Of a stretch of 45,483 bases of DNA, positions 8,765 to 17,503 are shown one piece after another. Each line of letters begins with the position of its first letter. The stretch's first letter is position 1. The stretch is from Lachnospiraceae bacterium. Its GTDB lineage: Bacteria > Bacillota > Clostridia > Lachnospirales > Lachnospiraceae. The DNA lies in contig SVEA01000073.1 in the NCBI GenBank assembly GCA_015057615.1, positions 1 through 45,483 of the forward strand, in the 5' to 3' direction. A program made the translations under genes and the position numbers. Below the pieces are notes generated by a model. It made no database searches, was not told the DNA's origin, and saw nothing but the letters and a program-made list of their open reading frames with translations.

Positions 8765-9796
8765 ATGAAAAAGCCTACGTTACAAGAAATTGCAAATTCT
8801 CTCGGCGTTTCCCGGACCACGGTCTGGAAGGTATTCAGTGGTCAGGAAGGCGTTTCCGAAGATCTTAGGAATAGAATTATTGCCAAAGCGCAAGAAATGA
8901 ATTATAAAATACCGGAAGGTATCCTCCCTTCTCAAACCTCCGCATCCGAGTCCCCTGTAAACATTGCCCTTGCCGTATGCCGCCCGGAGACCTCCGTCTT
9001 CTGGATGGATATCATTCATCAGATTGCCAAGGAGCTTTCCCGCCATAACGTTAATCTGGTCTATACCTACCTGCCTTCTTTCATCAGCGGCAATTACATA
9101 CTTCCTGCCTCCCTTACAAACGGCAATACCCACGGCATCATTATTATGAATGTATACAACGAACAACTTCTCCGTCTTCTGGCGGCGTGCCCTATCCCTA
9201 AAGTATTTTTTGATACCGCCACTGCCGTTTCGGCATCCGATTTGAATGGTGATTTAATTCTTACCGAAAACTATGCCAGTATGTCGAAAATTACGGAGCA
9301 TTTAATCAAAAAGGGCAGGAAATCTTTTGGTTTTATCGGTGATATCAATTACGCCAAATCAAATTGGGAACGTTATGACGGTTTTTCCAGAACCTTGCTT
9401 CAGTATGGCATGCCCGTTCATCCGGAGCTATGCCTGACAAGCTCCATTGGCATTGATACCTATAAGGAAGAGATTGAAGATTTTCTGGGCAGCCTTCCTT
9501 ATATGCCGGATGCTTTTGTCTGCGCCAACGACTATGTAGGCTGTATCCTGATGCAGCTACTATCAAAACGCGGAATTCGAATCCCTGAGGATGTCGCTCT
9601 CTCCGGTTTTGATGCGAACATGGAGAATCCTCTGGCAGAGAATCTGACCACGGTGCAGGTATTCAATCAGGATATCGGCTTTCGCCTGGCACTACAGATT
9701 CTCTACCGCATTCAACACCCGGATGTTCCATATGAAATCACCTATGTGGCCACCAGGATTATCTTCCGTAGCTCGACGGCTGATTTTGAAGCTTGA
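8765..9796 (+). CDS. LacI-family transcriptional regulator
   Basis: A DNA-binding repressor/activator of about 343 residues. The N-terminal helix-turn-helix TLQEIANSLGVSRTTVWKVF (about residues 5-24) is followed by a periplasmic-binding-protein-like effector domain (about 60-335) with typical SGFDANMENPLAENLTTV near the end. The ATG at 8765 is chosen because it begins MKKPTLQEIA, the canonical LacI start. An upstream in-frame ATG at 8687 would add 26 unlikely residues. A stem-loop with GCACA/TGTGC lies just upstream (see the hairpin-RBS motif). It probably regulates the adjacent fucose-glycan genes in response to a sugar (inference from position). Confidence 0.9.
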   Translation: MKKPTLQEIANSLGVSRTTVWKVFSGQEGVSEDLRNRIIAKAQEMNYKIPEGILPSQTSASESPVNIALAVCRPETSVFWMDIIHQIAKELSRHNVNLVYTYLPSFISGNYILPASLTNGNTHGIIIMNVYNEQLLRLLAACPIPKVFFDTATAVSASDLNGDLILTENYASMSKITEHLIKKGRKSFGFIGDINYAKSNWERYDGFSRTLLQYGMPVHPELCLTSSIGIDTYKEEIEDFLGSLPYMPDAFVCANDYVGCILMQLLSKRGIRIPEDVALSGFDANMENPLAENLTTVQVFNQDIGFRLALQILYRIQHPDVPYEITYVATRIIFRSSTADFEA

Positions 9797-9917
9797 AGCT
9801 TAACTGGAAGATACACTACAGGTCCCGGTTTCCGGAGATTCAAGGGGCAAGAGAGCGTTGCTTTGTCATAGCAAATATAAATAACGCAAAAAATACAACT
9901 AAAATGTAAATATAAAG

Positions 9918-9992
9918 ATAAGAGGGTCCGTGACCTTTCTTCGCACGCAGATCGAAAGACCGTGCATTACAGGAAAGTCAAGACCCTCTTAT
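9918..9992. terminator. Long three-tier hairpin after lacI
   Basis: ATAAGAGGGTC at 9918-9928 pairs perfectly with GACCCTCTTAT at 9982-9992. An inner pairing of GACCTTTC with GAAAGTC and a top hairpin GCACG/CGTGC sit inside. It may terminate lacI and, from the other strand, the peptidase operon, although the U-tract is weak. Parts of the top (GATCGAAAGAC, GTGCATTACAGGAA) recur at 26502-26555. The remainder of 9797-10120 shows nothing else. Confidence 0.5.
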
Positions 9993-10120
9993 ATTATGTA
10001 ATAATTCGTATTGCTTTACCATAGCTATCTCAGCTGTCCAAGTTCCTCTGTAAACGTTGATATGCTTTCATTGCATTGCATCATTCCCATTCGTTTTACA
10101 GCAACTCCTTGATTTCATTT

Positions 10121-11362
10121 CTACCGATCTCCAAAATAGACATCCAGTTTCTTCACAAATTCCTCTGGAACCTCTCTTTGAAAGGGCATAACCTCTGCCT
10201 GTGCCAGACGTTCGGCAATACACCCCAGCACGCAAGCACTCCTTTTTAAGGACCAGGGAGAAATGAAGTCGATCGTATCATAGCGTGTATGCATTCCAAA
10301 GCCGTCCCGGTTAAGCGTCATGGCAGGAATACCTTTCCATGCAAAGGTATTAGAATCGCTTCCCCATATCCCATTGATAAAAGAAACTCCCATCCCTTCC
10401 TCGTGAACCACATAAGAAAGCATCTGGCAGACAGCGGCATCCGCCGTAACACCGATTACGGTCCCGCCGATTAACTGCCCGGCAAGATCCACATTCATAT
10501 TAAACCGATGCCGTGGCAATTCCTCCTCATGCTCCCTAACATAAGCCTGACTTCCGCAAAGCCCTGTTTCCTCCGCACCAAACCAGATAAATTCCATGGT
10601 TCTCCGTGGTGGATTCTCTGTGAAATATTTAGCAACCTCCATGATTAAGGCAGCACCTGCCAGATTATCATATGCACCGGGACCCTGTGGAACCGAATCG
10701 TAGTGGGCACTTAGCGTTAGTATTTCCTCCGCCTTATCCGTCCCTTTGATCCTTGCCACGATATTTTGGGAGACACGAGTCACTTTCTTCTGCCGCAGGG
10801 TCAGCTTTACCCGAGAGGCTCCTTTTTCAACCAGCTCTACCGCATCCTTATAATGCAGATTCACTCCCTGAATAGGAGTTTTCTCCACGCTTCTAAGGGT
10901 ATATCCGGCAGGCTTTAAATCTTCTTCTGTATCGATCGGGGTGCCTGACACGGTCACAAATCCCACCGCCTGTGCGTTAACAAGCTTTTGATACATTTCT
11001 TTTCTTACCGGACCGTTTACCATAACGATCTTTCCCTTCGCATAGGAAAGGCTGATTTCATCTCCGTTCTCGATATAAAGAAACGGTGCCTCCACGCCTT
11101 CTCCCGGAGTATCCCCACATCCTTTATAGCCGGTCACACGGTATTCCTTCTCATATGGTTCGGTAACCACCAGGCATTCCTCCGTTACCTCATATGCAGA
11201 AAATTCAAATTCCTCCAAGCGTCCGGTAAGCCCCAGCTTCTGAAGGTCCTTCTGGATTTCCTCCGCTGCCCTTCGCTCTCCGGGAGTTCCCGCCTCACGG
11301 ATATAATGAAGCTTTTCTACAAATTCATACTGTCTTGATCCGCTGATTTTATTCCAGTCCAT
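10121..11362 (-). CDS. M28-family zinc aminopeptidase/carboxypeptidase-like protein with PA domain
   Basis: Metallopeptidase of about 413 residues. A PA-type insertion domain lies at about residues 85-195. The M28 metal site follows: His and Asp in SAHYDSV (about 220/222), the bridging Asp in GAYDNLAG (232), the catalytic and ligand Glu pair in GAEETG (264/265), Asp in NVDLAG (292) and His in GMHTRYD (358). All ligands are present, so it should be active. The start is the ATG at 11362, with GAGGAGG 6 nt upstream; two in-frame ATGs further upstream lack one. There is no signal peptide. It is 37 bp downstream of cutC and probably co-transcribed with it. The substrate is unknown. Confidence 0.88.
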   Translation of the reverse strand: MDWNKISGSRQYEFVEKLHYIREAGTPGERRAAEEIQKDLQKLGLTGRLEEFEFSAYEVTEECLVVTEPYEKEYRVTGYKGCGDTPGEGVEAPFLYIENGDEISLSYAKGKIVMVNGPVRKEMYQKLVNAQAVGFVTVSGTPIDTEEDLKPAGYTLRSVEKTPIQGVNLHYKDAVELVEKGASRVKLTLRQKKVTRVSQNIVARIKGTDKAEEILTLSAHYDSVPQGPGAYDNLAGAALIMEVAKYFTENPPRRTMEFIWFGAEETGLCGSQAYVREHEEELPRHRFNMNVDLAGQLIGGTVIGVTADAAVCQMLSYVVHEEGMGVSFINGIWGSDSNTFAWKGIPAMTLNRDGFGMHTRYDTIDFISPWSLKRSACVLGCIAERLAQAEVMPFQREVPEEFVKKLDVYFGDR

Positions 11363-11399
11363 TTCTGTCCTCCTCATAATTCGCAAATGATGTCTTGTT

Positions 11400-12146
11400 T
11401 TACATTTCCTCTAATGCTTTTCTTGCCTGCCGAATATTTTCCTCCCCGGTACGATAAATGGTATATTCACTGAGGGAGGGCAGCCCCATATTCACTTCCT
11501 TTTTACGGTAACGCATAGCGCTGTCCAAAGCTTCTTTTCCTGACATGTGATAGGCAGTCACACCGGAATCCGGATATACTCTGCGTATTGCATCGGCATT
11601 TACACCGCCCCCCGCCTGGATGCAGATTCGTCCCCCGCTCTTTTCCACCAGACATTTCAGAAGCGGGATCCCTTTTGTACAGGCATTTTTCTGCCCGGAG
11701 GTAAGAATCGTATCCATCCCCAAGCTTATCGCCTGTTCCATCGTCTCATAGGGATCCGTGCTCATATCAAATGCCCGGTGCAGCGTGACAGACATTCCTT
11801 CTGCCTCTTCCATCAGACCGGACATTGCCTTCATATCCAAAGTGCCCTCCGGATTCAGAATACCAATCACAACCCCTTCGGCTCCCAGTTCCCGGAACAT
11901 CCTAACTTCTTCCTTCATCACCAAATATTCATAAGCAGTATAACAGAAATCTCCAAAACGCGGACGGATTAATGCATGCATTCGGATTTGACTGTGTTTT
12001 CGGATCTCCTCAAACAGCTTGGGACTGGGCGTTGTTCCTCCGATCACGAGGTTTCCGCATAGTTCAATTCTTGTGGCACCGCCGCGCTCCCCTGCCAGAA
12101 CAGATTCCACCGAATCCGCACATACTTCCAATATAAAATCCTTCAT
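11400..12146 (-). CDS. cutC: CutC-family copper homeostasis protein
   Basis: TIM-barrel protein of the CutC family, 248 residues, the same length as E. coli CutC. It shows the family start FILEVCADSVESVLAGERGGATRIELC, then GGTTPS, RPRFGDFCY and LTSGQ motifs. The starting methionine at 12146 is preferred because GAGGAG lies just before it; an upstream in-frame ATG overlaps that site. The copper role in E. coli has been questioned, so the biochemical function is unsettled. It is the first gene of a pair with the M28 peptidase. Confidence 0.93.
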   Translation of the reverse strand: MKDFILEVCADSVESVLAGERGGATRIELCGNLVIGGTTPSPKLFEEIRKHSQIRMHALIRPRFGDFCYTAYEYLVMKEEVRMFRELGAEGVVIGILNPEGTLDMKAMSGLMEEAEGMSVTLHRAFDMSTDPYETMEQAISLGMDTILTSGQKNACTKGIPLLKCLVEKSGGRICIQAGGGVNADAIRRVYPDSGVTAYHMSGKEALDSAMRYRKKEVNMGLPSLSEYTIYRTGEENIRQARKALEEM

Positions 12147-12151
12147 ACTTC

Positions 12152-12178
12152 TCCTCATTTCTGCGCAGCTTTATGTAC
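12152..12178 (-). promoter_or_regulatory. Hairpin-RBS motif before cutC
   Basis: On the minus strand GTACATAAAGCTGCGCAG runs into AAATGAGGAG, whose GAGGAG is the cutC ribosome binding site. It matches units of the array at 36664-36823 and is one of the dispersed single copies. Confidence 0.45.
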
Positions 12179-12232
12179 GGCATAGAGTTTGCGGATGAAC
12201 GCGACAAACCCCTGCGAGTGAAAGCCGCTTTT

Positions 12233-12267
12233 AAAGCCGCTGCACAACTTAAGCCATGCAGCGGCTT
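12233..12267. terminator. GC-rich hairpin upstream of cutC
   Basis: AAGCCGCTGCA pairs with TGCAGCGGCTT around a 13-nt loop. The arms resemble the terminator after rpsR (17001-17056; both contain AGCCGCTGCACAACT), so it may be a dispersed terminator-type repeat. It has T-rich sequence on the plus-strand side. Confidence 0.5.
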
Positions 12268-12334
12268 CCATTTTTATTCTCTACCAAAAGTATGATTGAG
12301 GTCAAGCAAGCTTGGATCTCCTCATTCCGTTTGT

Positions 12335-12591
12335 ATTATATCATGAACTAAAAACATGTTCATGATCTTTGGCTCCGATCGCATATCGCAAGCGAGCTTA
12401 CATATGCTCACTACGCTGTTATTATATCATGAACTAAAAACTGTTCATGATCTTTGGCTCCGATCGCATATCGCAAGCGAGCTTACATATGCTCACTACG
12501 CTGTTATTATATCATGAACTAAAAACATGTTCATGATCTTTGGCTCCGATCGCATATTGCAAGCATGCTTGCATATGCTCACTACGCCGTT
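12335..12591. repeat. Tandem repeat, three units of 85-86 bp
   Basis: Units lie at 12335-12420, 12421-12505 and 12506-12591, nearly identical and abutting without spacers. Each contains TGAACTAAAAACATGTTCA (dyad) and a second palindrome around GCAAGC(G/A)(A/T)GCTT with flanking CATAT/ATATG. Unit 3 has the more perfect second palindrome. The array lies between cutC and the terminator of the second importer operon and codes for nothing recognisable. Confidence 0.85.
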
Positions 12592-12643
12592 ATTTATCAT
12601 ATTCAATTTTTCTTAACAATAAACGTTTCTCCCATAAAAACTA

Positions 12644-12682
12644 ATCCCACAAAAGCTGCTTAAAAAGCAGCTTTTGTGGGAT
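12644..12682 (-). terminator. Terminator of the second importer operon
   Basis: ATCCCACAAAAGCTGCTT pairs perfectly with AAGCAGCTTTTGTGGGAT around a 3-nt loop, and on the minus strand is followed by TAGTTTTTA. A textbook rho-independent terminator 11 bp after the lipoprotein stop codon. Confidence 0.85.
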
Positions 12683-12692
12683 CATATTATCT

Positions 12693-14345
12693 TTATTTAT
12701 TCTTTTCTTCAATAAAACTGTCTAATTGCTTATTTGCCTCTTTAACTACATTATCAATACCGTTGTCCTTTAGTTTCTGAATAAACTTCGGCAATGCATC
12801 ATCCGGATTTACGCTTCCTGTGTTAAGTGAAAGTGCATATTCCGCCGCAACATTCGCTAAAGCCCCCATTTGATCATTAACATCCGTTGAATCAAATGTC
12901 CATCCAAGAATAGGAATCTCACCGGCAGCACCATAATAAGCTTTATAATTATCCCAGAAGTCTCTTCCCTGATCTTCCAGTGGAGGTAGCTGGGTAATAT
13001 TACCCATACCGTTTGCCCATGGTTTATAGTCACTCCGTTTATCGGTGAATTTGACTTCGCCATCGTTAACTAATTCATAATGCTCCCCTTCGATACCATA
13101 ATCAAGCAGTGTAAATAAATACGGATCTGTATTTAATAAATCAAGGAACATCATAGCACGCTCCGGGTTTTTACATGTTGTAGAAATAGCCATCATAGCG
13201 CCTTGTGAAGATGTGGTATCAACATAAGCCGGTGTACAGGGAACCATTGCAACTTTAAAGCCACGTTCCTGTGTTGCCTGATCTTCATATCCAAGAGCAT
13301 AGCTCTGTGTACCAATGAGATATTTTCCGGTAAGCTGAGTGGCCTCACGTGCTGGAATTGCCTGGTCGGCATTTCCCATAGCGGGATCAATATATCCGGC
13401 TAAATAGTACTCTCTAGTCTTTTCTGTAAATTTCTTGTATTCCGGAGTTTCAAATTTACTTAAAATCTTGTTGCCGTAAGCGCCATCTGCTGCAGTATCC
13501 TTAGGGTTGATATAATAGGAAAGAATATTGTTGGATGATGCATCACCGGTAACCATGATCGAATTGGTAACCATTCTTTCAAGAACAGCGCCCTCGATTA
13601 AGAGTGGATAGAAGTCATCTCCCTCTCCTGCTTTTACCTTTGCAAAAATATCTCCAAAACCATAATAATCGGTATTTTTGATATCATCAAGGGTATAGCC
13701 GTATTTCTCCAGCAATGGTACGTTGACATCCCAGCAATTCTGCGTTGCGATATCTTTATAACCCGGTACCGCATAGGTACCAAGACCCTCCGCACCTTGC
13801 ACCACGGCTCCATTCGTCAGCACCTCAGGAAGCAGCGCCCATGTATCGGAAGCATATTTTTCAATCAGGTTGTTTTCCGGGTCATCCAGACGTACCCAAG
13901 ACCCCTTCTTTGCAAATTCATAGTACGCATTCGAAGTCCATGCGCTGGTGAAATAGATGTCTACATCGTCGCCGCCTAAGATTGAAAGTACAGCCTTATT
14001 CGTAGCAGTAGCGTCAAAGTCATCCCAAGATCCCCAGATTGGTTTCAGAGTAACATTCAGTTTCTCTTTCAGGTAGTCATTGGCTTTTGCTAGAACTGCG
14101 GTATCATCTGAGACATCACTGCCGCAAAGGAACCATGTTAGTGTTACAGGTTCAGAAATGTCAATTTCTGCTTTTGCATCATCCTTATCATCCGTTGCCG
14201 GTTCTGCATCGTCTTTGCTAGCCTCCGTTGTCGGTTTTGCGTTCTCTACATTTTTGTCAGTTTCCTTTTCTTTTGGAGAACAAGCAGTCAATAGCATTGT
14301 CAGCATTACGAGTGTAAGAAACATCGATAATACTTTTTTTTTCAT
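12693..14345 (-). CDS. Sugar ABC transporter substrate-binding lipoprotein with DUF3502-like C-terminus
   Basis: Extracellular binding protein of about 550 residues. A lipoprotein signal peptide ends in LLTAC (Cys at about 22), followed by a Lys/Asp/Glu-rich linker, a family-1 solute-binding domain from about residue 50, and a C-terminal stretch (about 415-548, ending KFIQKLKDNGID then a Lys-rich tail) that resembles the DUF3502 domain of LplA-like proteins. ATG at 14345 has AGGAGG 8 nt upstream; a TTG two codons earlier would overlap it less well. It follows its two permeases. The cargo is unknown; no glycosidase is in this operon. Confidence 0.9.
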   Translation of the reverse strand: MKKKVLSMFLTLVMLTMLLTACSPKEKETDKNVENAKPTTEASKDDAEPATDDKDDAKAEIDISEPVTLTWFLCGSDVSDDTAVLAKANDYLKEKLNVTLKPIWGSWDDFDATATNKAVLSILGGDDVDIYFTSAWTSNAYYEFAKKGSWVRLDDPENNLIEKYASDTWALLPEVLTNGAVVQGAEGLGTYAVPGYKDIATQNCWDVNVPLLEKYGYTLDDIKNTDYYGFGDIFAKVKAGEGDDFYPLLIEGAVLERMVTNSIMVTGDASSNNILSYYINPKDTAADGAYGNKILSKFETPEYKKFTEKTREYYLAGYIDPAMGNADQAIPAREATQLTGKYLIGTQSYALGYEDQATQERGFKVAMVPCTPAYVDTTSSQGAMMAISTTCKNPERAMMFLDLLNTDPYLFTLLDYGIEGEHYELVNDGEVKFTDKRSDYKPWANGMGNITQLPPLEDQGRDFWDNYKAYYGAAGEIPILGWTFDSTDVNDQMGALANVAAEYALSLNTGSVNPDDALPKFIQKLKDNGIDNVVKEANKQLDSFIEEKNK

Positions 14346-14406
14346 GAACAACTCCTCCTAATTAAATTATTTTATATGTAAGCAGCTGGCATATTACCAA
14401 CTGTTC

Positions 14407-15351
14407 TTACCCCTTTACAGAACCGATGGTGAGCCCAGATATGATATAACGTTGAAAGAAAGGATAGGCGCAAGCAATGGGTATAACAATTAATACCACC
14501 AGAGCCATACGCAGGCTGTCTTGCGGAAGATCTGCCATAATCTTTGCCGCTTCGGCACCGATCTGTGCGCTATTGCGCACCAGATAATCCACTTGATTTT
14601 GCATTTTCATCAGTAAATACTGCAGCGGAACATATTTTGCATCCTGTATATATAAACTTGCTATAAACCATTCGTTCCAGTATGCCAATGCATTTAACAA
14701 AGCAACTGTAGCGATACCGGGCTTTGCAATGGGTACAATAACTTTGAACAAGGTATTATACTCGCCGCTACCATCGATTGCAGCAGCCTCAATCAGCGAT
14801 ACAGGTACGGAGCTTTGAAAAAACGTTCGCATAATAATGAAGTTGAACGGATTCACCAGCATCGGTACAATCAGCGCTGCATAATTATCCTTGAGTCCCA
14901 GCAGACTTTTACACACCACATAGGTAGGAGCAAGTCCACCGCCGAACATCATGGTAAAGAAGCTGAAGAAAGTGAAAAATTTACGGTATTTAAAATCCAC
15001 ACGGAACAATGCATAGGAGTACAAGACGCAAATCAATACGCTTAGAATGGTACCCACTATGGTTACAAAAAAGCTGTTAAAGTAAGAACGCCAGAGCTGG
15101 TCTCCCAGATCAATCACGTACCGATATGCCTGCACTCCCCATTCAATTGGCCTAAAAGAGTATCCAATTTGCCGAATACTTTCTTCCGATGAAAAGGAAA
15201 TAATAACCACAAAGATAAACGGAATAATACAAAGGAAACAAAATAAACCAAGAATAATATGTATAATAACCTCTGATGGTATACTTACAGCATTGAGACG
15301 CCTACTGCGTCTATGTTTCAAGTAAACAACTTCATTTCTATTACGACTCAT
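14407..15351 (-). CDS. Carbohydrate ABC transporter permease (YtcP/LplC type)
   Basis: MalG-like permease, 314 residues with six predicted helices, the first at about 28-50. The EAA loop reads EAAAIDGSGEYNTLFKVIVP and the C-terminus RYIISGLTIGSVKG is family-typical. A GGAGGGGGAG tract precedes ATG. It lies 15 bp after its partner permease and upstream of the binding-protein gene. As with the first importer, no ATPase is encoded nearby. Confidence 0.93.
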   Translation of the reverse strand: MSRNRNEVVYLKHRRSRRLNAVSIPSEVIIHIILGLFCFLCIIPFIFVVIISFSSEESIRQIGYSFRPIEWGVQAYRYVIDLGDQLWRSYFNSFFVTIVGTILSVLICVLYSYALFRVDFKYRKFFTFFSFFTMMFGGGLAPTYVVCKSLLGLKDNYAALIVPMLVNPFNFIIMRTFFQSSVPVSLIEAAAIDGSGEYNTLFKVIVPIAKPGIATVALLNALAYWNEWFIASLYIQDAKYVPLQYLLMKMQNQVDYLVRNSAQIGAEAAKIMADLPQDSLRMALVVLIVIPIACAYPFFQRYIISGLTIGSVKG

Positions 15352-15366
15352 CCTTTCTCCCCCTCC

Positions 15367-16332
15367 CTAAAACAGACTGCTGTCTTCATCAATTCTGCGA
15401 ACAATCGTATTGGCTGTCATAATGCATACGAAGCCTACTATGTTTTGCAGCAAACCTGCTGCTGCACTCATACCGATATCGTTGGTAGCGGCAAGAGCTC
15501 GGTAAACATAGGTATCAATAACCTGCGTTACAGGGAACAGTGGGCCGGAATTCTTTGGCACCATATAGAACAAACCAAAATCTGCATTGAAAATCCTACC
15601 TACATTCATGATAAAAAGAATCGTAATCATCGGCCTTAGATGCGGCAGCGTTATATAACGAATCTGCTGCCATTTACTTGCACCATCGATACTTGCTGCT
15701 TCATATTGATTTGCATCAATTCCGGTAATAGCCGCCAGATATAAAATCGTAGAATAACCAGTGTACTTCCACACATTGGCAATTGTCAAAATGACTGGCC
15801 ACGGCTTCGGATCACTATACCAGTTATATCCCGTTATACCCTGATTTTTTTGCATATGTACGATAAGCCCCCTGGTAGGATCAAGGAATGCCAGAACAAA
15901 GTAACTGGCAACCACCCAGCTTAAAAAGTACGGAAAAAACATTAATGTCTGGTAGGTCTTTGCTACAAATTTATTCGTTACTTCATTTAACATAATGGCG
16001 AAGGAAACCGAAATCACAAGACCTAATACAATCCACAGTGCATTATATCCAATGGTATTCACAATCATCTTCAATGCATCTGAAGTAGCAAATAAAAATT
16101 TAAATTTATCTAATCCTACCCATGGACTATTTTTAATATTATTAATAAATGATGGTGCTTTTGTATAGATTCTGTAATCCTTAAAAGCAATTACAATACC
16201 GAGCATCGGTAGGTAACGCAGCAGAATGAGCCAAATCGTTCCAGGCGCAACCATACTGAGTAAAGATAACGTTTTTTTTCTACTGGCGAAACCCTGCGAT
16301 GCTGACTTTACCTTAGTTGACTTTTTAGACAT
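15367..16332 (-). CDS. Carbohydrate ABC transporter permease (LplB/YteP type)
   Basis: MalF/UgpA-like permease of about 321 residues with six helices. The Lys/Ser-rich N-terminus MSKKSTKVKSASQG is followed by a hydrophobic helix beginning LSLLSMVAPGTIWLILL. The EAA loop reads YEAASIDGASKWQQIRYITL and the C-terminus is VRRIDEDSSLF. The ATG at 16332 has AAAGGGGGGAG upstream; a longer reading from 16395 adds 21 residues without a ribosome binding site. First gene of the second importer operon; its promoter in 16333-16500 could not be assigned with confidence. Confidence 0.92.
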   Translation of the reverse strand: MSKKSTKVKSASQGFASRKKTLSLLSMVAPGTIWLILLRYLPMLGIVIAFKDYRIYTKAPSFINNIKNSPWVGLDKFKFLFATSDALKMIVNTIGYNALWIVLGLVISVSFAIMLNEVTNKFVAKTYQTLMFFPYFLSWVVASYFVLAFLDPTRGLIVHMQKNQGITGYNWYSDPKPWPVILTIANVWKYTGYSTILYLAAITGIDANQYEAASIDGASKWQQIRYITLPHLRPMITILFIMNVGRIFNADFGLFYMVPKNSGPLFPVTQVIDTYVYRALAATNDIGMSAAAGLLQNIVGFVCIMTANTIVRRIDEDSSLF

Positions 16333-16540
16333 AATAGATACTCCCCCCTTTAGTGTTCTCTGAATAATGTGCATTAAGTATAAAATTTTTGTCATTGGAA
16401 CTGTTTATTTATGTACATTTTACATAATCATAGAGCAAAAGTCACGGCATCAGGTTGCTATTATTTGTATATAATTGTCTTCTTCGAATAAAGGGAGAGA
16501 GATCCGTTACAAAACATACCGTATTATAGATATGTAAAAA

Positions 16541-16571
16541 AGCATCCTCCTTTCCACGTTAGGAGGATGCT
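16541..16571 (-). terminator. Terminator for a short minus-strand transcript
   Basis: AGCATCCTCC pairs with GGAGGATGCT (10 bp, 11-nt loop) and is followed on the minus strand by TTTTTT. No protein gene on the minus strand ends here before the rpsR terminator at 17001, so it implies a short transcript from 16571-17000. Confidence 0.6.
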
Positions 16572-16725
16572 ATCCACATAAAAACTATTATTAAGCTCTT
16601 ACGAAACATTATTATTAAAAAAACCCTACAGCATATCTTTACAATCACCTAAAATCATATTATGCTAAAGACAACAAAAGGAGTAACCGCCCACAAAGTG
16701 GTTAGCCTCCTATTAACAGCTTAGT

Positions 16726-16768
16726 AACTGCCCACAGGACCGCCAAGTCAGGGGGCAGCTATTTTTTA
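16726..16768 (+). terminator. Plus-strand terminator of a possible small RNA
   Basis: CTGCCC (16729-16734) pairs with GGGCAG (16753-16758), followed by TATTTTTT on the plus strand. Just upstream GAGTAACC and GGTTA can form another hairpin. A plus-strand small RNA ending here would overlap the minus-strand transcript ending at 16541, an arrangement seen in antisense-regulated loci. Confidence 0.45.
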
Positions 16769-16780
16769 TGCTTATTATTC

Positions 16781-16840
16781 CTATTGTTTAAGATAAGTAA
16801 AGCCAAGAATGGCTTGCAGTGCAATGATAATAAGTACGAA
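16781..16840 (-). pseudogene. Possible remnant of a small hydrophobic peptide gene
   Basis: On the minus strand 19 codons read FVLIIIALQAILGFTYLKQ then stop, one membrane helix with a Lys end. There is no start codon in this frame. An ATG in another frame at 16860 (MLHIVYF) could have been joined to it by a one-base shift. With terminators on both strands around it, a decayed type I toxin-like peptide is possible, but there is no family match I can name. Confidence 0.2.
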
Positions 16841-17000
16841 AGTAAACTATATGTAACATAATTTATCAATTCAGCATCGCTGAATTTCACCTCACTCCCT
16901 TCCGGGAGGCTAACGCACCCTGTCACGATTACTCCTAATTTTATTTTGCCATGTAATACCTATTGGTACAATTGAACATAATATTAATTCTCATATATGA

Positions 17001-17056
17001 CAAAAAGCCGCTGCACAACTCAAGTGAGATAATCTCGCCTAAGTCATGTAACGGCT
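17001..17056 (-). terminator. Terminator of the rpsF-ssb-rpsR operon
   Basis: On the minus strand a stem of about 24 bp (AGCCG...GAGA with TCTC...CGGCT, several G-U pairs, about two mismatches) is followed by TTTTTG. It lies 140 bp after rpsR and is the first good rho-independent terminator downstream. Confidence 0.75.
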
Positions 17057-17144
17057 ATTTTCATTTTTCTATGCAAAGTGTGTACAAGTCGTGTACTATA
17101 CAACCCTCCATACCCTCTGGAACCCTAGTAAAGCAAGGGTTTAG

Positions 17145-17172
17145 TCCATCGTGTAAGGCATTAAAGCAATAT
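17145..17172 (-). repeat. Partial duplication of the rpsR 3' end
   Basis: The 28 bases starting TCCATCGTGTAAGGCA match 24 of 28 bases at 17200-17227, the last codons of rpsR (PYTMD region), in the same orientation. The copy's last 9 bases form one arm of a hairpin with 17181-17189 (AAGCAATAT/ATATTGCTT), so it may add a transcript-end structure. Confidence 0.6.
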
Positions 17173-17195
17173 ACTGAGACATATTGCTTAGTAAC

Positions 17196-17462
17196 TTAAT
17201 CCATTGTGTAAGGCATAAGTGCAATATGTCTTGCGCGCTTAACAGCAACGGTTAAAGCTCTCTGATGCTTTGCGCAGTTACCGGTAATTCTTCTGGGAAG
17301 AATCTTACCTCTTTCCGATACATATCTCTTTAATTTATTTACATCTTTATAATCAATTTCTGTATGATTCTTATCTGCACAGAATACACAGATTTTCTTT
17401 CTTCTACGATTGAAAGGTCTTCTTCTCGAAGAATCGTTTCTATCATTTCTATTTGCTGGCAT
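17196..17462 (-). CDS. rpsR: 30S ribosomal protein S18
   Basis: Small-subunit protein, 88 residues, that binds 16S rRNA together with S6. It has the Arg-rich N-terminus, the CVFC motif, [19 protein letters not shown] and the C-terminal [20 protein letters not shown] core of S18. AAGGAGG precedes ATG by 7 nt. Last gene of rpsF-ssb-rpsR, 41 bp after ssb. Confidence 0.98.
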   Translation of the reverse strand: MPANRNDRNDSSRRRPFNRRRKKICVFCADKNHTEIDYKDVNKLKRYVSERGKILPRRITGNCAKHQRALTVAVKRARHIALMPYTMD

Positions 17463-17503
17463 TTCATGACCTCCTTATCCCAAAAATTATCTAGATATTA
17501 CGT

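Noticed and set aside
12335-12591. Possible CRISPR array
   Set aside because: Units of 86 bp are contiguous with no spacers.
16781-16840. Calling a defined type I toxin gene
   Set aside because: There is no start codon in frame and no match to a toxin family I can name, so it is kept only as a possible remnant.
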